A DNA stretch of 64,000 bases from assembly GCF_963576615.1 (NCBI RefSeq), contig NC_088717.1, positions 58,454,749-58,518,748 of the forward strand, given 5' to 3'. The notes beneath the pieces are model-generated. The model made no database searches and had not been told where the DNA came from. It worked only from the letters and a program-made list of their open reading frames with translations. The stretch comes from Watersipora subatra (taxonomy: Eukaryota > Bryozoa > Gymnolaemata > Cheilostomatida > Watersiporidae). How positions within the stretch are numbered: the stretch's first letter is position 1; each line of letters starts with the position of its first letter. Shown here piece by piece: positions 47,801 to 61,600 of this stretch. Both the position numbers and the translations under genes were made by a program.

Positions 47801-48672
47801 AATTCATTCAAATATTCATCAAATTTTAAAATTAGCTTGTCAATTTGACATTAATTTTGGGAGCATTCTTGGTTTTTGAAGAATTTATTTTTAAATGGTT
47901 ATATAGTGTATATCAGAGCTTTTTAGATGTTTGTTATAATTTAGTGCATGATGAAATATGATAACAATGAATTCTGCCATGGCATAATAAATCATTCATT
48001 ATTTGCATTTACAAAATTTCAACGTAATTTATTACTAAAAAGTAAAATATTGTTGTTAGGATCATGCCACATTCCCAGCACTCATAGCATCATATGTTAT
48101 ATTTTGATCCCAATGATGAAAGCAGCATTACCTACGAGGAAATTTTTAACGCACTTTTTATAGTCACGTTTTTACTTCGAATATTACTTGACTTTTATTG
48201 AAAACATTTGAACTAAATCTAGATATGTACATGATGGCCCTTTTTTCCTCGGGGATCGAGGTCTTAGGGTTCGATTGACCAAGACCAAGACCAAGATTAC
48301 AAAAATTAACAACAATGTCTTAATTCTAAACTGCTACACCTTACTATTCGCATCTACATATTGCCCATGATTTTTTGTGAGCCCATCAGTCAAAACGCCC
48401 CTTACACCCTTACAAGTTTGCACCCTTACACCTTTTTCAACATGAACTTCCTCAATTAACAATCAAACCTCTACTTTTTATGTGCATGTTATAGAGCGTG
48501 CATTGCAAGGACGACTCGCGCATTTTTGCTAAATAAATTTACAGCATGGCAGAACAATATGTCCGTATTTATATACAGAAGTATCAAATTGTTACCAATA
48601 ACTAAAACTTCAAAATATTTTCATCATATCGTGTTTATTTTGCAAAAAAAATCTTACTTTCTTCCCAGCCAT
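44890..48672 (-). CDS. SPCS2: Signal peptidase complex subunit 2 (SPC25), complete
   Basis: A non-catalytic subunit of the ER signal peptidase complex that removes signal peptides from secretory proteins. Five exons on the minus strand: 48658-48672 (only MAGKK), 46849-46932, 46044-46250, 45301-45389 and 44890-45076. Introns are phase 0 except the last, which is phase 2. The total is about 193 aa, shorter than human (226) because of a short N-terminus. Diagnostic stretches are KVDKWDPTAVKNALDDATKK, then NGRLGLSIVAVSFSG and WDYLHPFPESRSVL, and later GIDPPSIWKF. Two membrane spans are visible, about residues 52-71 and 79-101, joined by the conserved WDYLHPFPES loop. The C-terminal domain is cytosolic in this family. 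The donor of exon 4 is GTCTGT, a weaker but usable site that is required by frame. Head to head with IFT81. Confidence 0.94.
45420..46040. other. SPCS2 intron 3
   Basis: AT-rich intron without recognised repeats or exons. Confidence 0.5.
47138..47434. repeat. 28-bp minisatellite in SPCS2 intron 1, about 10 copies
   Basis: Unit gttaatttatcgatagtagt plus agcctact, very uniform (atcgat/atcaat variants). It lies well away from either splice site. Confidence 0.93.
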
Positions 48673-49662
48673 TTTACACCGGATATAAACGCATACTCTC
48701 GTTTTGACAGATCAGCAAAACCTTTTCGGTTGAACAAAACTATTTTATTACTTTTAAATAAATACAATTTAAAAATAAAAATAAATAAACATTAAAAAAT
48801 AATAAATAATTGATTAAAAACAAACCTTATACTGTTTTTACACTGTTTAGTCTACTTCACCCTTTTTGACAAGTTCGAAAATTCACAAATTCTCAATGTG
48901 TAAAATCGGCAATTCTGTCGGCAAAGTTTTTTGTTAAAGGGACATTTCTGTAGTCTAGCATTCCGTTGCTTGGATTTCTCTTCACATACTGCATTTTTTT
49001 ATCGTCAAAGATTCGGGTAGCTCAAGGTTTGTCGCAGCAGTCGTCTATAAACACCAAAGTTATCGTTGTAATCTTGTTGTTGAAGTCTTAATAATCTTCT
49101 TCAATATTTCTACTTTTATTAGTAGAAGCATGTGATCACACTAAATATAACCTTAGTTTTAGCTTCCAAGAAGTTTGTCGTATTGAAAGTGGCAGAGTTA
49201 CACATGCTACAGTGATGCAACACAAACGTGCACACCATTAACATTTATAGCGGTAATATTTTGGCAGTATTACTTAATTAATTCTACTATTTGGAAAATC
49301 ATTGTGGAATTAAGTAATTATTAAATACCCTTGGATACTACCACGTGCTGACTTTCATTGTCTGGAGTTGTTTGAAGAAGTCAGAAGAAAACAACTGAAA
49401 AGGAAAGTTGTTTTTGACTTCATTAAAATATTTTGGCTGTATTAGTTTTTTTACTCAATTGTAATCTGGCCTACAAATTAGGTAATGTGCTGTCTAGTTT
49501 CTACTATTATGTAGATGGCATGATTGAAAACAGATTGCTTGGGAATCTTTGCTTGTATGTTTAATTTTACAAGTTTTGCATTTCTTTGACATAATCATTA
49601 AAATATTTTGTTTAGAATAAAACAAAAACTTGTTTACTTTAGGTAGCACGGTCTGAAGAAAC
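48673..49662. promoter_or_regulatory. Shared SPCS2/IFT81 promoter region
   Basis: This 990-bp AT-rich gap between divergent start codons holds both 5' regions. A forkhead-type TGTTTAC (49631-49637) lies about 26 bp before the IFT81 ATG, though it could instead be part of a pyrimidine tract before a 5' UTR acceptor (tttactttag). An RFX-like half site GTTGCT is at about 48965. No TATA box stands out. Confidence 0.45.
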
Positions 49663-52600
49663 ATGAGCGAACAGCTTAAGTACATTGTTCAAGCACTGAA
49701 CAAACCTCCGTTTAGCAAAAGCTACAACCTAATCAGCTTTGATGGATTGGATCAAATACAGCTTCTACAAGCTCTCAATGATGTCTGTGCAGCTATAGAA
49801 TCAAAGGTAATCTGTCAGCATATAAGCTTAAGTGTAGTTTATTTATTTTTGGATCGCAATAATTATAGGAAATGAACTAAAACTCATGATTTTAATTAGT
49901 ACTTACATAGTTAACTTTGAGAACGACAGATATCCCTGTCAATATGCTCTGTGTTTACAAAAAATGTGCAAATAGCTCAGATCAAAAGTCACTCCAGCAT
50001 GGGTGGAAAGTGATTCAAGCAAATTGGTGGGGCTTTGATTTTTTAAATTCAATAAACCCAAAGATATTGTGATAGACATCTCCTCAGGCTATAGAATAGG
50101 GAGGGGAGGTCTTCTATTGGTGCATATATTAAAATGACTTTTTAGTGCGCATGAAGGTTTACAGTTATGTACATACCGTAAGTTTTAATCAAGTATAATA
50201 TATGACTCTGTGCTCTGAAAAACCAGCTGAGCCAAGTCTGTGCCCTCGCTCAAGCTTGTTGCATTTCAGCTGTTTTCAGTTTGTCCTCTTGTACTGCAAG
50301 TTAGCTGTATTGCACATTCACCCATTGTTGTACTCACATCAATAGGTTGCCAAATCTCACTGCTGGTGCATTGCACCAGTTGATATCATCTAAGGCCTAC
50401 CCAACCCAAACCCTCTCACACAGCCCAGCAAGTTTAGCTATTGTTATGACTACAATGGTAGCCTGTGCACAAGCTTTCAGGTCTCTGAATTCATCATGGC
50501 AGTCCAAGACTCTGGTGCTTATGGTAGCAAATCAATGTAGCTAATCAGTATATTACACCCAATCACGTATTAGAGAGCACAGCACAGAGTTGTGCCCTCT
50601 CTTTAGAAAGAGCTGATAACTACTGCACACAAAGAAGAACCGATTTACATGGCAAGTAGTTTTTTCCACTACAACATTGCTGCATCATATGATTTCAGCC
50701 ATCAATAGACATTCGAGAGGAGGCAGTCGAGCAAACAGCCCTACGATTGTTCACATTCATGAGAGTGTTGAAGTTTCAGCCACTCAACAATGACCTGTGA
50801 GTTAATTAAGTATTCTTCTACTCATTACTGCTTATAACTACTCATTCCCGCTTATAACTACTCATTACCGCTTATAACAACTCATCACTGCTTATAACTA
50901 CTCATTACCACTTATAACTACTCATTACTGATTATAACTACTCATTACCGCTTATAACTACTCATTACTTCTTATAACTACTCATTACTGCTTATAACTA
51001 CTCATTACTTCTTATAACTACTCATTACTGCTTATAACTACTCATTACCGCTTATAACTACTCATTACTGATTATAACTACTCATTACCGCTTATAACTA
51101 CTCATTACTTCTTATAACTACTCATTACCGCTTATAACTACTCATTACTGATTATAACTACTCATTACCGCTTATAATTACTCATTACCGCTTATAACTA
51201 CTCATTACTGCGTATAACTACTCATTACCGCTTATAACTACTCATTACTGCTTATAACTACTCATTACCGCTTATAACTACTCATTACTGATTATAACTA
51301 CTCATCACCGCTTATAACTACTCATTACTTCTTATAACTACTCATTACTGCTTATAACTACTCATTACCGCTTATAACTACTCATTACTGCTTATAACTA
51401 CTCATTACCGCTTATAACTACTCATTACTGATTATAACTACTCATTACCGCTTATAACTACTCATTACTTCTTATAACTACTCATTACTGCTTATAACTA
51501 CTCATCACCGCTTATAACTACTCATTACTGATTATAACTACTCATTACCGCTTATAACTACTCATTACTGATTATAACTACTCATTACCGCTTATAACTA
51601 CTCATTACTGATTATAACTACTCATCACCGCTTATAACTACTCATTACCGCTTATAACTACTCATTACTGATTATAACTACTCATTACTGCTTATAACTA
51701 CTCATTACTGATTATAACTACTCATTACCGCTTATAACTACTCATCACCGCTTATAACTACTCATTACCGCTTATAACTACTCATCACTGCTTATAACTA
51801 CTCATTACCGCTTATAACTACTCATTACAGCTTATAACTACTCATCACCGCTTATAACTACTCATTACTGCTTATAACTACTCATTACCGCTTATAACTA
51901 CTCATCACCGCTTATAACTACTCATTACTGATTATAACTACTCATTACCGCTTATAACTACTCATTACTTCTTATAACTACTCATTACTGCTTATAACTA
52001 CTCATCACCGCTTATAACTACTCATTACTGATTATAACTACTCATTACCGCTTATAACTACTCATTACTGATTATAACTACTCATTACCGCTTATAACTA
52101 CTCATTACTGATTATAACTACTCATCACTGCTTATAACTACTCATTACCGCTTATAACTACTCATTACTGATTATAACTACTCATTACCGCTTATAACTA
52201 CTCATTACTTCTTATAACTACTCATTACTGCTTATAACTACTCATCACCGCTTATAACTACTCATTACTGATTATAACTACTCATTACCGCTTATAACTA
52301 CTCATTACTGATTATAACTACTCATTACCGCTTATAACTACTCATTACTTCTTATAACTACTCATTACTTCTTATAACTACTCATTACTGCTTATAACTA
52401 CTCATTACCGCTTATAACTACTCATTACTTCTTATAACTACTCATTACTTCTTATAACTACTCATTACTGCTTATAACTACTCATTACTGCTTATAACAT
52501 GTGTGATCAAACATATTTGTGTTTTACATGAAACTTTCATGTTTCAAGCCATTTATCTTTAAGATAGGAACAAAATATTTGCTTTACTAGATTCAATGTC

Positions 52601-55600
52601 ACTATTGTATAGGTACTGAGGCTATCAAATCACTCATAATTTGATTGATGGCCATGTTTCTCAAATAAGGTGTGCATCTTTGTTTCTCACTGCCTATACA
52701 CGAACATATGTCCATGTTTACTCCTCGTGTGGTTTCTCACTGCCTATACACGAACATATGTCCATGTTTACTCCTCGTGTGGTTTCTCACTGCCTATACA
52801 CGAACATATGTCCATGTTTACTCCTCGTGTGGTTTCTCACTGCCTATACACGAACATATGTCCATGTTTACTCCTCGTGTGGTTTCTCACTGCCTATACA
52901 CGAACATATGTCCATGTTTACTCCTCGTGTGGTTTCTCACTGCCTATACACAAACATATGTCCATGTTTACTCCTCGTGTGGTTTCTCACTGCCTATACA
53001 CGAACATATGTCCATGTTTACTCCTCGTGTGGTTTCTCACTGCCTATACACGAACATATGTCCATGTTTACTCCTCGTGTGGTTTCTCACTGCCTATACA
53101 CGAACATATGTCCATGTTTACTCCTCGTGTGGTTTCTCACTGCCTATACACGAACATATGTCCATGTTTACTCCTCGTGTGGTTTCTCACTGCCTATACA
53201 CAAACATATGTCCATGTTTACTCCTCGTGTGGTTTCTCACTGCCTATACACGAACATATGTCCATGTTTACTCCTCGTGTGGTTTCTCACTGCCTATACA
53301 CGAACATATGTCCATGTTTACTCCTCGTGTGGTTTCTCACTGCCTATACACGAACATATGTCCATGTTTACTCCTCGTGTGGTTTCTCACTGCCTATACA
53401 CGAACATATGTCCATGTTTACTCCTCGTGTGGTTTCTCACTGCCTATACACGAACATATGTCCATGTTTACTCCTTGTGTCGGTTTCTCACTGCCTATAC
53501 ACGAACATATGTCCATGTTTACTCCTCGTGTGGTTTCTCACTGCCTATACACGAACATATGTCCATGTTTACTCCTCGTGTGGTTTCTCACTGCCTATAC
53601 ACGAACATATGTCCATGTTTACTCCTCGTGTGGTTTCTCACTGCCTATACACGAACATATGTCCATGTTTACTCCTCGTGTGGTTTCTCACTGCCTATAC
53701 ACGAACATATGTCCATGTTTACTTCTCGTGTCGGTTGTCAGAGGAGCCTTCAAGCAAGCCCTGGTAACCGGAGACAAGCCCCACATATATACTGCCATTG
53801 AATGGCTGCTTCAGCGAAAAGATGACCTGAAGAAGCGTGCATATCTCGCTAGATTTCTAGTTAAAGTAGAAGTACCTGCAGACATACTCAATGATGATGC
53901 TGTTAACGACCTCTTCAATCAGGTACTACATGTATATCAGAATAAAGGAAGAAACATACTTGTATTATTGGTAGTCACACCAATTTTAATTTTTATGGTC
54001 CAAAATGGTAGCAGAAACTGCCATTTTTGTAAAATAGAGAAGCTGAATGTTTTTTGTAGAGAACAAAAATCAATTATCACAACTTTAAAAGGTTTTTTCA
54101 GACGAACCTTAGTTTTGCTATTTATTTTATCCTGTGTCTGTATGTATATAGTACACATGTATATATAGTCTGTATGTATATAGTACACATGTATATATAG
54201 TCTGTATGTATATAGTACACATGTATATATAGTCTGTATGTATATAGTACACAGCTTGCATAGAGGAATTTAAGGAGGCACACAAACAGAGCGAAGATGC
54301 AAGAAACAGCGGCTTCAGCACGGTTGAAATAAAGAAAGACATAGCATCCATGGAGGCTGAGAAGGAGCAGGTATGACTATCAAAGCTAAACTTGCTCTAC
54401 ACTCACTAACTTGTTCATCTCTGCTGATTTGCGACACTAAGTTTGCTAGCCGTCATGTCTAATGTGCCACTGTTAAATACATGAGGGCCTGTCACGTCTC
54501 TTGTGCCGTACGTACTTGGTGAAATCATGAGTTAACACTACGTTGTTAAACTGTGAGCTAGGAAAGTTTTTAGAGGTCTACTAGCTGTAGTAACGCTGTC
54601 ATCAGATGACGTAAGGTTGCTAAAATGTACCTAGGTCGTTACTTTCTGTTACTCACTTTGCTGTATTTAACATGACTGATTTGACTAGCAACTCGATCCG
54701 CCGATATTGCAGATAGAGAAGAGGATAGATAAACTCAAACGAAAGGTCGACAGCAATCCTAACAGCGCTGCCATGATAACTGTGGCAAGAAATCTTAGGA
54801 TGGAAAAAGACAGAGAAAGTAAAATCTCTCAGCAGCGCATGGACTTGAGAAATGCTGTGAGTAACAGTACTCGGAGAGGTTTGAAGGATATATTTAGGGT
54901 GTTCTGAAAAATGAGTCATACAGAGGTCTGCAAGAGTGTTGCCCTTTTGAATTATTCCATATTTTCTTAACTTCCTCCAGCGACATGTAGTTAATTGTGA
55001 AATGTAGTACTCGAGCTATTAATCAGTTGCCTTCAAATCCAAGGCTAAAACCCTCTAGCTCCTTTGAACCACGGGTACTACGACAGTGCATCTGCTTGCA
55101 AGTGACCATCAGCACAAATTATAAATAACAAACATTGTTGTGATGCATTAATAAGAAAACCAACTTTACCGATAAAAATATATACACATATACTTTAAGC
55201 TTTGGCTCCCTGTTCCATTTTGATGATAGAACTGTGTAAACAAACAAATTATACTGAAACGCTGTTTTATTTCATAGTCAGAATCGAAAGAAATTAAAAG
55301 CAACCAAGTGTTTACAATAACAAAAGTGGCATACACAAATTTGTACAACAAAGGACAAATCTCTTTTTATTCTGCGCGAGGGCATTGGCTGTTTTTCACG
55401 CAAAAATCTACTAAAAATATTGTGAGTTATTTACTCATGAACCACAGGGTATCGCAACTCCAAATGACTCAATTTTTTAATTATTGCTTTAGTGAATACT
55501 TTATAGCGCAAGTTCACAGATCACTTGCTTATAATTGGTACATGTATTTGTTAGATTGTGCAAGGTGAGCAGAGGATCCACAGGCTACAGGAGAAATTAA

Positions 55601-58600
55601 GGGACCTGAGGCAGGCTAGTGTCGGTGCGACTCCCGAGGGTGCGTTTTGTTAATATAGGTATTCAATAGGTGGAAAGTGTTGAGTGTATAAGAGGCACAT
55701 ACATATGCTTTTAACACTGCATGAAAAATACTTGCTTGTAAGCTAGTGATTTTGCTGGCTAACTCAGCCATGTACCCATGACTAGGATGACAAAGTTGCT
55801 GGATAGTGTGTTTAATGTTTGAACATACGTGTTAGACTAGAGTGAAATGATGCAGTACAGTTTGCTTGCTGATGCCTTATCTGAAAAAAATAAAACTATT
55901 TTTTTGTTGTTTTCCAAAGTAGCAATATTTGTGCATAATAACTAGTGTCCTGCATTCTATTTCTATCAGATACCTAACTATATCTATATATAACTATATC
56001 AGATACCTAATTGTGATACCGAACGGGTGAAAGACTGAGGATAGCTTTACATTGTTGTTGAAAAATCGAAATTGCCAAAATGCTAGACACTAATAATATT
56101 CCTTTTAAAATTTGAGTTATTTTCATATTAGTGCAAGTTTCTAAATTTTATGTACATATTTAATGCAATGATAACACATGCAAGATATGATTACTGAGAT
56201 ATGATAAAAATCGGTTCAGTAGCATAATTATATAAAATACGTTTGTTTGCAGGTCTGTTCCATAAGCTCGAAGAGGAAGTGAAGATCAACACTTACATGG
56301 TGAATGAGAAGATCCCTAAAGAACTTCAATCAAAAAAGAAATACGTGCAGGATCTTCAAAAGGTTGTCACTGAGCCAGCTATGGGGCAAACTGACCTTGA
56401 CGAACTCAATGGTCAGGTAAGTCACCAAATATTTAATAGTGCCAAGGTGTGTATACGCTTATATCTGGGCATGTGTCTATGACTACAGGTGTATATAATA
56501 GTGCCAAGGTGTGTATATAATAGTGACAAGGTGTGTATACACTTTGTCTGGGCATGTGTCTATGACGACAAGTGTATTTAATACTGTCCAGGTGTGTATA
56601 TGCTTATATATGGGCATGTGCCTATGACTACAAGTGTATCTAATAGTGCCAAGGTGTGTATACGCTTATATGTGGGCATGTGTCTATGACTACAAGTGTA
56701 TCTAATAGTGCCAAGGTGTGTATACGCTTTGTCTGGGCATGTGTCTATGACTAGTGTATCTATCACTCATATATATATACACATATGTATATATACTGAT
56801 GAATTTCTGACGTTGCACGAGCAATAAAAAGTATTTTTACACAGAAATTCTTTTTTCAATTAACATATACAACATTTACCAACTTAACTTTTAAATGGAA
56901 GTGTTGGATTATTTCTGTGCATGCAATAAGTTTAATTAAGTTTATGCAATATATAATCAAGTGTGCTCTATGTCCATCCAACATGGTCCATCTTCTACGG
57001 TTTTCACTTTGATACCTTTGACATAACAGAAAGACTTCTCACCCACATGCCATCCGACTCACCGGATTTTTGCCACGCTGTGCTGTTATACTTCTCATCT
57101 ATTGTTTGTTGTGTACCTTGTACACACGTGAGCATTCCACTTGTCGGCAGGTTGCTACACTAAACTCTGAGCTCAATCAGCTGTATGAGAAAAGAATGAA
57201 AAATGGAGACCCATTGGATGACAAGCTCACGGTGTTCCGTCAGCAGGTAAATTAACCCTAATGATGCCTTGTATATCTTAATCATTTCATTTTAATTGTG
57301 TAAAATACTATGCACCTACCCAATTCTACTTCAACCATCTAACAGGCCCAAATAGTCAGCAGGAAAAAGGAAGCTGCCGCTGAAGCTGTCAGCGAAGCAA
57401 GAAATGAGCTTGTATCACTGAAGCTTGAGCTTGAAGAGAAGCAGACACAGTTGCGAGACAGCGAGGGACAGGGTATGCTCAAGGGTGATGAAGTGAGTAG
57501 TACACAGTGAGGGACAAGGTATGATCAAGGGTGATGAAGTGAGTAGTACACAGTGAGGGACAGGGTATGCTCAAGGGTGATGAAGCGAGTAGTACACAGT
57601 GAGGGACAGGGTATGATCAAGGGTGATGAAGCGAGTAGTACTCAGTGAGGGACAGGGTATGCTCAAGGGTGATGAAGTGAGTAGTACACAGTGAGGGACA
57701 GGGTATGCTCAAGGGTGATGAAGTGAGTAGTACACAGTGAGGGCCAGGGTATGATCAAGGGTGATGAAGTGAGTAGTACACAGTGAGGGACAGGGTATGC
57801 TCAAGGGTGATGAAGCGAGTAGTACACAGTGAGGGACAGGGTATGATCAAAGGTGATGAAGCGAGTAGTACTCAGTGAGGGACAGGGTATGCTCAAGGGT
57901 GATGAAGTGAGTAGTACACAGTGAGGGACAGGGTATGCTCAAGGGTGATGAAGTGAGTAGTACACAGTGAGGGACAGGGTATGATCAAGGGTGATGAAGC
58001 GAGTAGTACTCAGTGAGGGACAGGGTATGCTCAAGGGTGATGAAGTGAGTAGTACACAGTGAGGGACAGGGTATGCTCAAGAGTGATGAAGTGAGTAGTA
58101 CACAGTGAGGGACAGGGTATGCTCAAGGGTGATGAAGTGAGTAGTACACAGTGAGGGACAGGGTATGCTCAAGGGTGATGAAGTGAGTAGTACACAGTGA
58201 GGGCCAGGGTATGATCAAGGGTGATGAAATGAGTAGTACACAGTGAGGGACAGGGTATGCTCAAGGGTGATGAAGCGAGTAGTACACAGTGAGGGACAGG
58301 GTATGATCAAGGGTGATGAAGCGAGTAGTACTCAGTGAGGGACAGGGTATGCTCAAGGGTGATGAAGTGAGTAGTACACAGTGAGGGACAGGGTATGCTC
58401 AAGGGTGATGAAGCGAGTAGTACACAGTGAGGGACAGGGTATGCTCAAGGGTGATGAAGTGAGTAGTACACAGTGAGGGACAGGGTATGATCAAGGGTGA
58501 TGAAGCGAGTAGTACTCGGTGAGGGACAGGGTATGCTCAAGGGTGATGAAGTAAGCAGTACACAGTGAGGGACAGGGTATGCTCAAGGGTGATGAAGTGA

Positions 58601-61600
58601 GTAGTACACAGTGAGGGACAGGGTATGCTCAAGGGTGATGAAGTGAGTAGTACACAGTGAGAGACAGGGTATGATCAAGGGTGATGAAGTGAGTAGTACA
58701 CAGTGAGGGACAGGGTATGCTCAAGGGTGATGAAGTGAGTAGTACACAGTGAGAGACAGGGTATGATCAAGGGTGATGAAGTGAGTAGTACACAGTGAGG
58801 GACAGGGTATGATCAAGGGTGACGAAGTGAGTAGTACACAGCGAGGGACAGGGTATGCTCAAGGATGATGAAGTGAGTAGTACACAGTGAGGGACAGGGT
58901 ATGCTCGGGGTGATTATGCAGCCCGTAGGTTGGTTGGAACAAATCTGGAAACCAGTTTTGGAGTTTTATTGTTTTGTTCCGCTTGTAACCCCTGCTTCAA
59001 TAAAGATATTATTTCTCGACAGTTATTTGACATTCAAAATTGTGAGTACTTGCCGGCGATATTTCCAATACAATTCTATTCGCTCTTCTACGCAGTTTCG
59101 TGCCTATGTGAATAGACTGAGAAGCAAGTCAACCATCTACAAAAAACGAAGGCAGGTGTTGCAAGACTTGCGAGCTGAGTCAGGAGTTGTTTCTCGTACA
59201 ATGGAGATTCTCAAGAGCAGAGACAGCCATATCAACCAACACCTAGAAGCTCTGGAGGCGAAGAAAGGTGTTTCAGGCTACAGAGATACTCAAGAGGAGC
59301 TTGAGAAGGTGTTATATCCCTTTAATGAAATGACCATGCTGTGTTTATCACATTGGCAATCTGATATTATCATTATTTACTTGAGCTGCTTGGCTCCATT
59401 ATTACCATTACTGCCCTAATAATAATTTATATCCATGTATGTTAGCAGTTTACAAATTGGTTTGGTTAAAAAATTGACCCATTTGTTGATTTGATTGCTT
59501 TGGGGTCTCATACATATATTAAGTTATACATGAATCATCACGTATAACACTGATGTATACAGTGTTAATAATGAAGTGCAACCACAGAACAGAAGGCGAG
59601 AGCTGTGGAGACTGGAAAAACAAACCTTCGAAGAAATTATTCTTGTAATAGCATGACACACTTTAGGTCATTACCCATTTAAGCAAGCAAACAAATACAC
59701 GAGTGGTAACAAACTATACACATCGCATGTTAGATACATTCATAGACTTGCCCTCTTTATCGATGCCCACATTATCTACATGTATATATAACCTCATAGT
59801 CCATCATTTGGTATGTCCAGCTATAACTATTAAAATCTGGGAGTGAATGATCCGCTTCGTGCTGATTTTCATCTCAGAACCTCCCATTTACCAGGCGATA
59901 ATCTAACCAATTGAGCTACACAAGATGCAATGGGTTCATTAGGCGATATGATTCATTATGTCGGTTAAAATACGCATAGTACTCTGCATTACGCAACATC
60001 ATTAAAGCTTGCTCTCACGGCTCTTATTAGTAAGCTTAGCAATATGGATAGTAGCTTACTCAAATTAGTCATTGGCAATGAGCCAGGCTAATGGCAAGTA
60101 GCAGGCAACTACATTACCTGCCACTGTTTAAGAGGTGTTTTTTAATACTCGTACTACGCCGGGCATTCGGCTAGCTTATGTTCACAGACTTGCTTAGACA
60201 ATCGTGGTTGTAAATATTTAATCACGCTTGTATATACTGTATCATATTTATATTAACATTATTTGTTGCTGTTTATTATTGAATGTCAATTATACTCGCC
60301 TATTATCACAAATCATCACTCTTTTTTGTGATTGATGAGTGATAACTGATACTGCCTTTGTACTGATATCGTATGTATCGACTCTGAAATAATATAATAT
60401 TCTCGTTAGGCTGCCAACCACTGACCAATTTTGATGGTTAACCTTCATCCCAGTTAATACTAATGTCTGCGACAGAACGCATTCCTTTCAATGATGCGTA
60501 ATTCAATAATTCTATGTAATACACATTCATGTGTGATACACATTACATGTAATTACTATGTATAACACTTCTACGTATTCTATACAAGTGTTATACGGTT
60601 ATAATGTTTATCTCTGAGATTAGATACCATAGTAAAAGTACATATATCAGGTATTGGATAGTTAAAATACATATCTCTGATATCGAATGTCATGTATATG
60701 ATTATAACGCAAATTTTTAATATAAGATATGGTACAACTGTCTTCAAACATCATATATATTTGTAGTACATATATCCGATCGATGTCAGGTATCACACAG
60801 CTATAATACATGTCTGCCAAGAATCATATACTTATAGCACATCTGTCTGATTCAGGTATCAACAGTGAAGAGTGAATTGGATGAAGTTAAAGGCAAGACA
60901 TTGGAAGACATGTCAGAAATGGTACAAAAGTTCCACAAACGGATAGCTGAGAAAAAAAGTGACCTTGCTCCTATTATTAAGGTCAGCACCAAAAGCTTGA
61001 TATTCACATCCTTCTTTCATATGGAGGATGAAGCTTGTATAACCATTCATGTTACACCATAGCTTTTCTCCCTAATCAGCCTAACAGATGACATCTGTCA
61101 TTACAGTTGACCTGTAAAATCTAGAGGTAGGTTATCGCTGACCTACATCCATTGATCAGGAGACATTTTTCCATGTATGCAGTAATTGGAGTAAACATTA
61201 GCACTATCTAGATACTTAATCTAGCATCAGCATCGGACGGGGTGTTATGTTACATGTATACGCTGTACATGCACATATCTCTGCAATATCTTATGACTTA
61301 TATGTCTGCAGGAGCTGCGTCCTCTGAGGCAGCGTCACCAGGAAGTCTCACAGCTGTATGATGCTGCTAAATCAAAGTATGATGCCGCTGCGGCTGGTTA
61401 CGAAAATAGCAGGTCAAAAGTTGAAAATGTAAGTACTCAGTGTGAAAGAAATTAGTGCGTCCATACAATAGCGATTGGAAATCTTAGCCAAGGATACCCA
61501 TAGGGACATGCAACACCATTCTCTAGGACTGCAGTGCTTTGTGTGATACAAATGGAAATGTAATTCAAAATAATTTAAGTTGTGTAAATTGTTAGAGATA

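Noticed and set aside
52641-54168. Open frames of 365-498 codons reading [13 protein letters not shown]-type repeats
   Set aside because: Product of the 50-bp array, which lacks stops. The real coding part is only IFT81 exon 3 (53742-53922). I kept the frame continuity as a finding, not as a gene.
54254-54256. cacag before CTTGC as the IFT81 exon 4 acceptor
   Set aside because: It gives the wrong phase after exon 3. The tatatag acceptor at 54247 gives a gap-free match to human IFT81.
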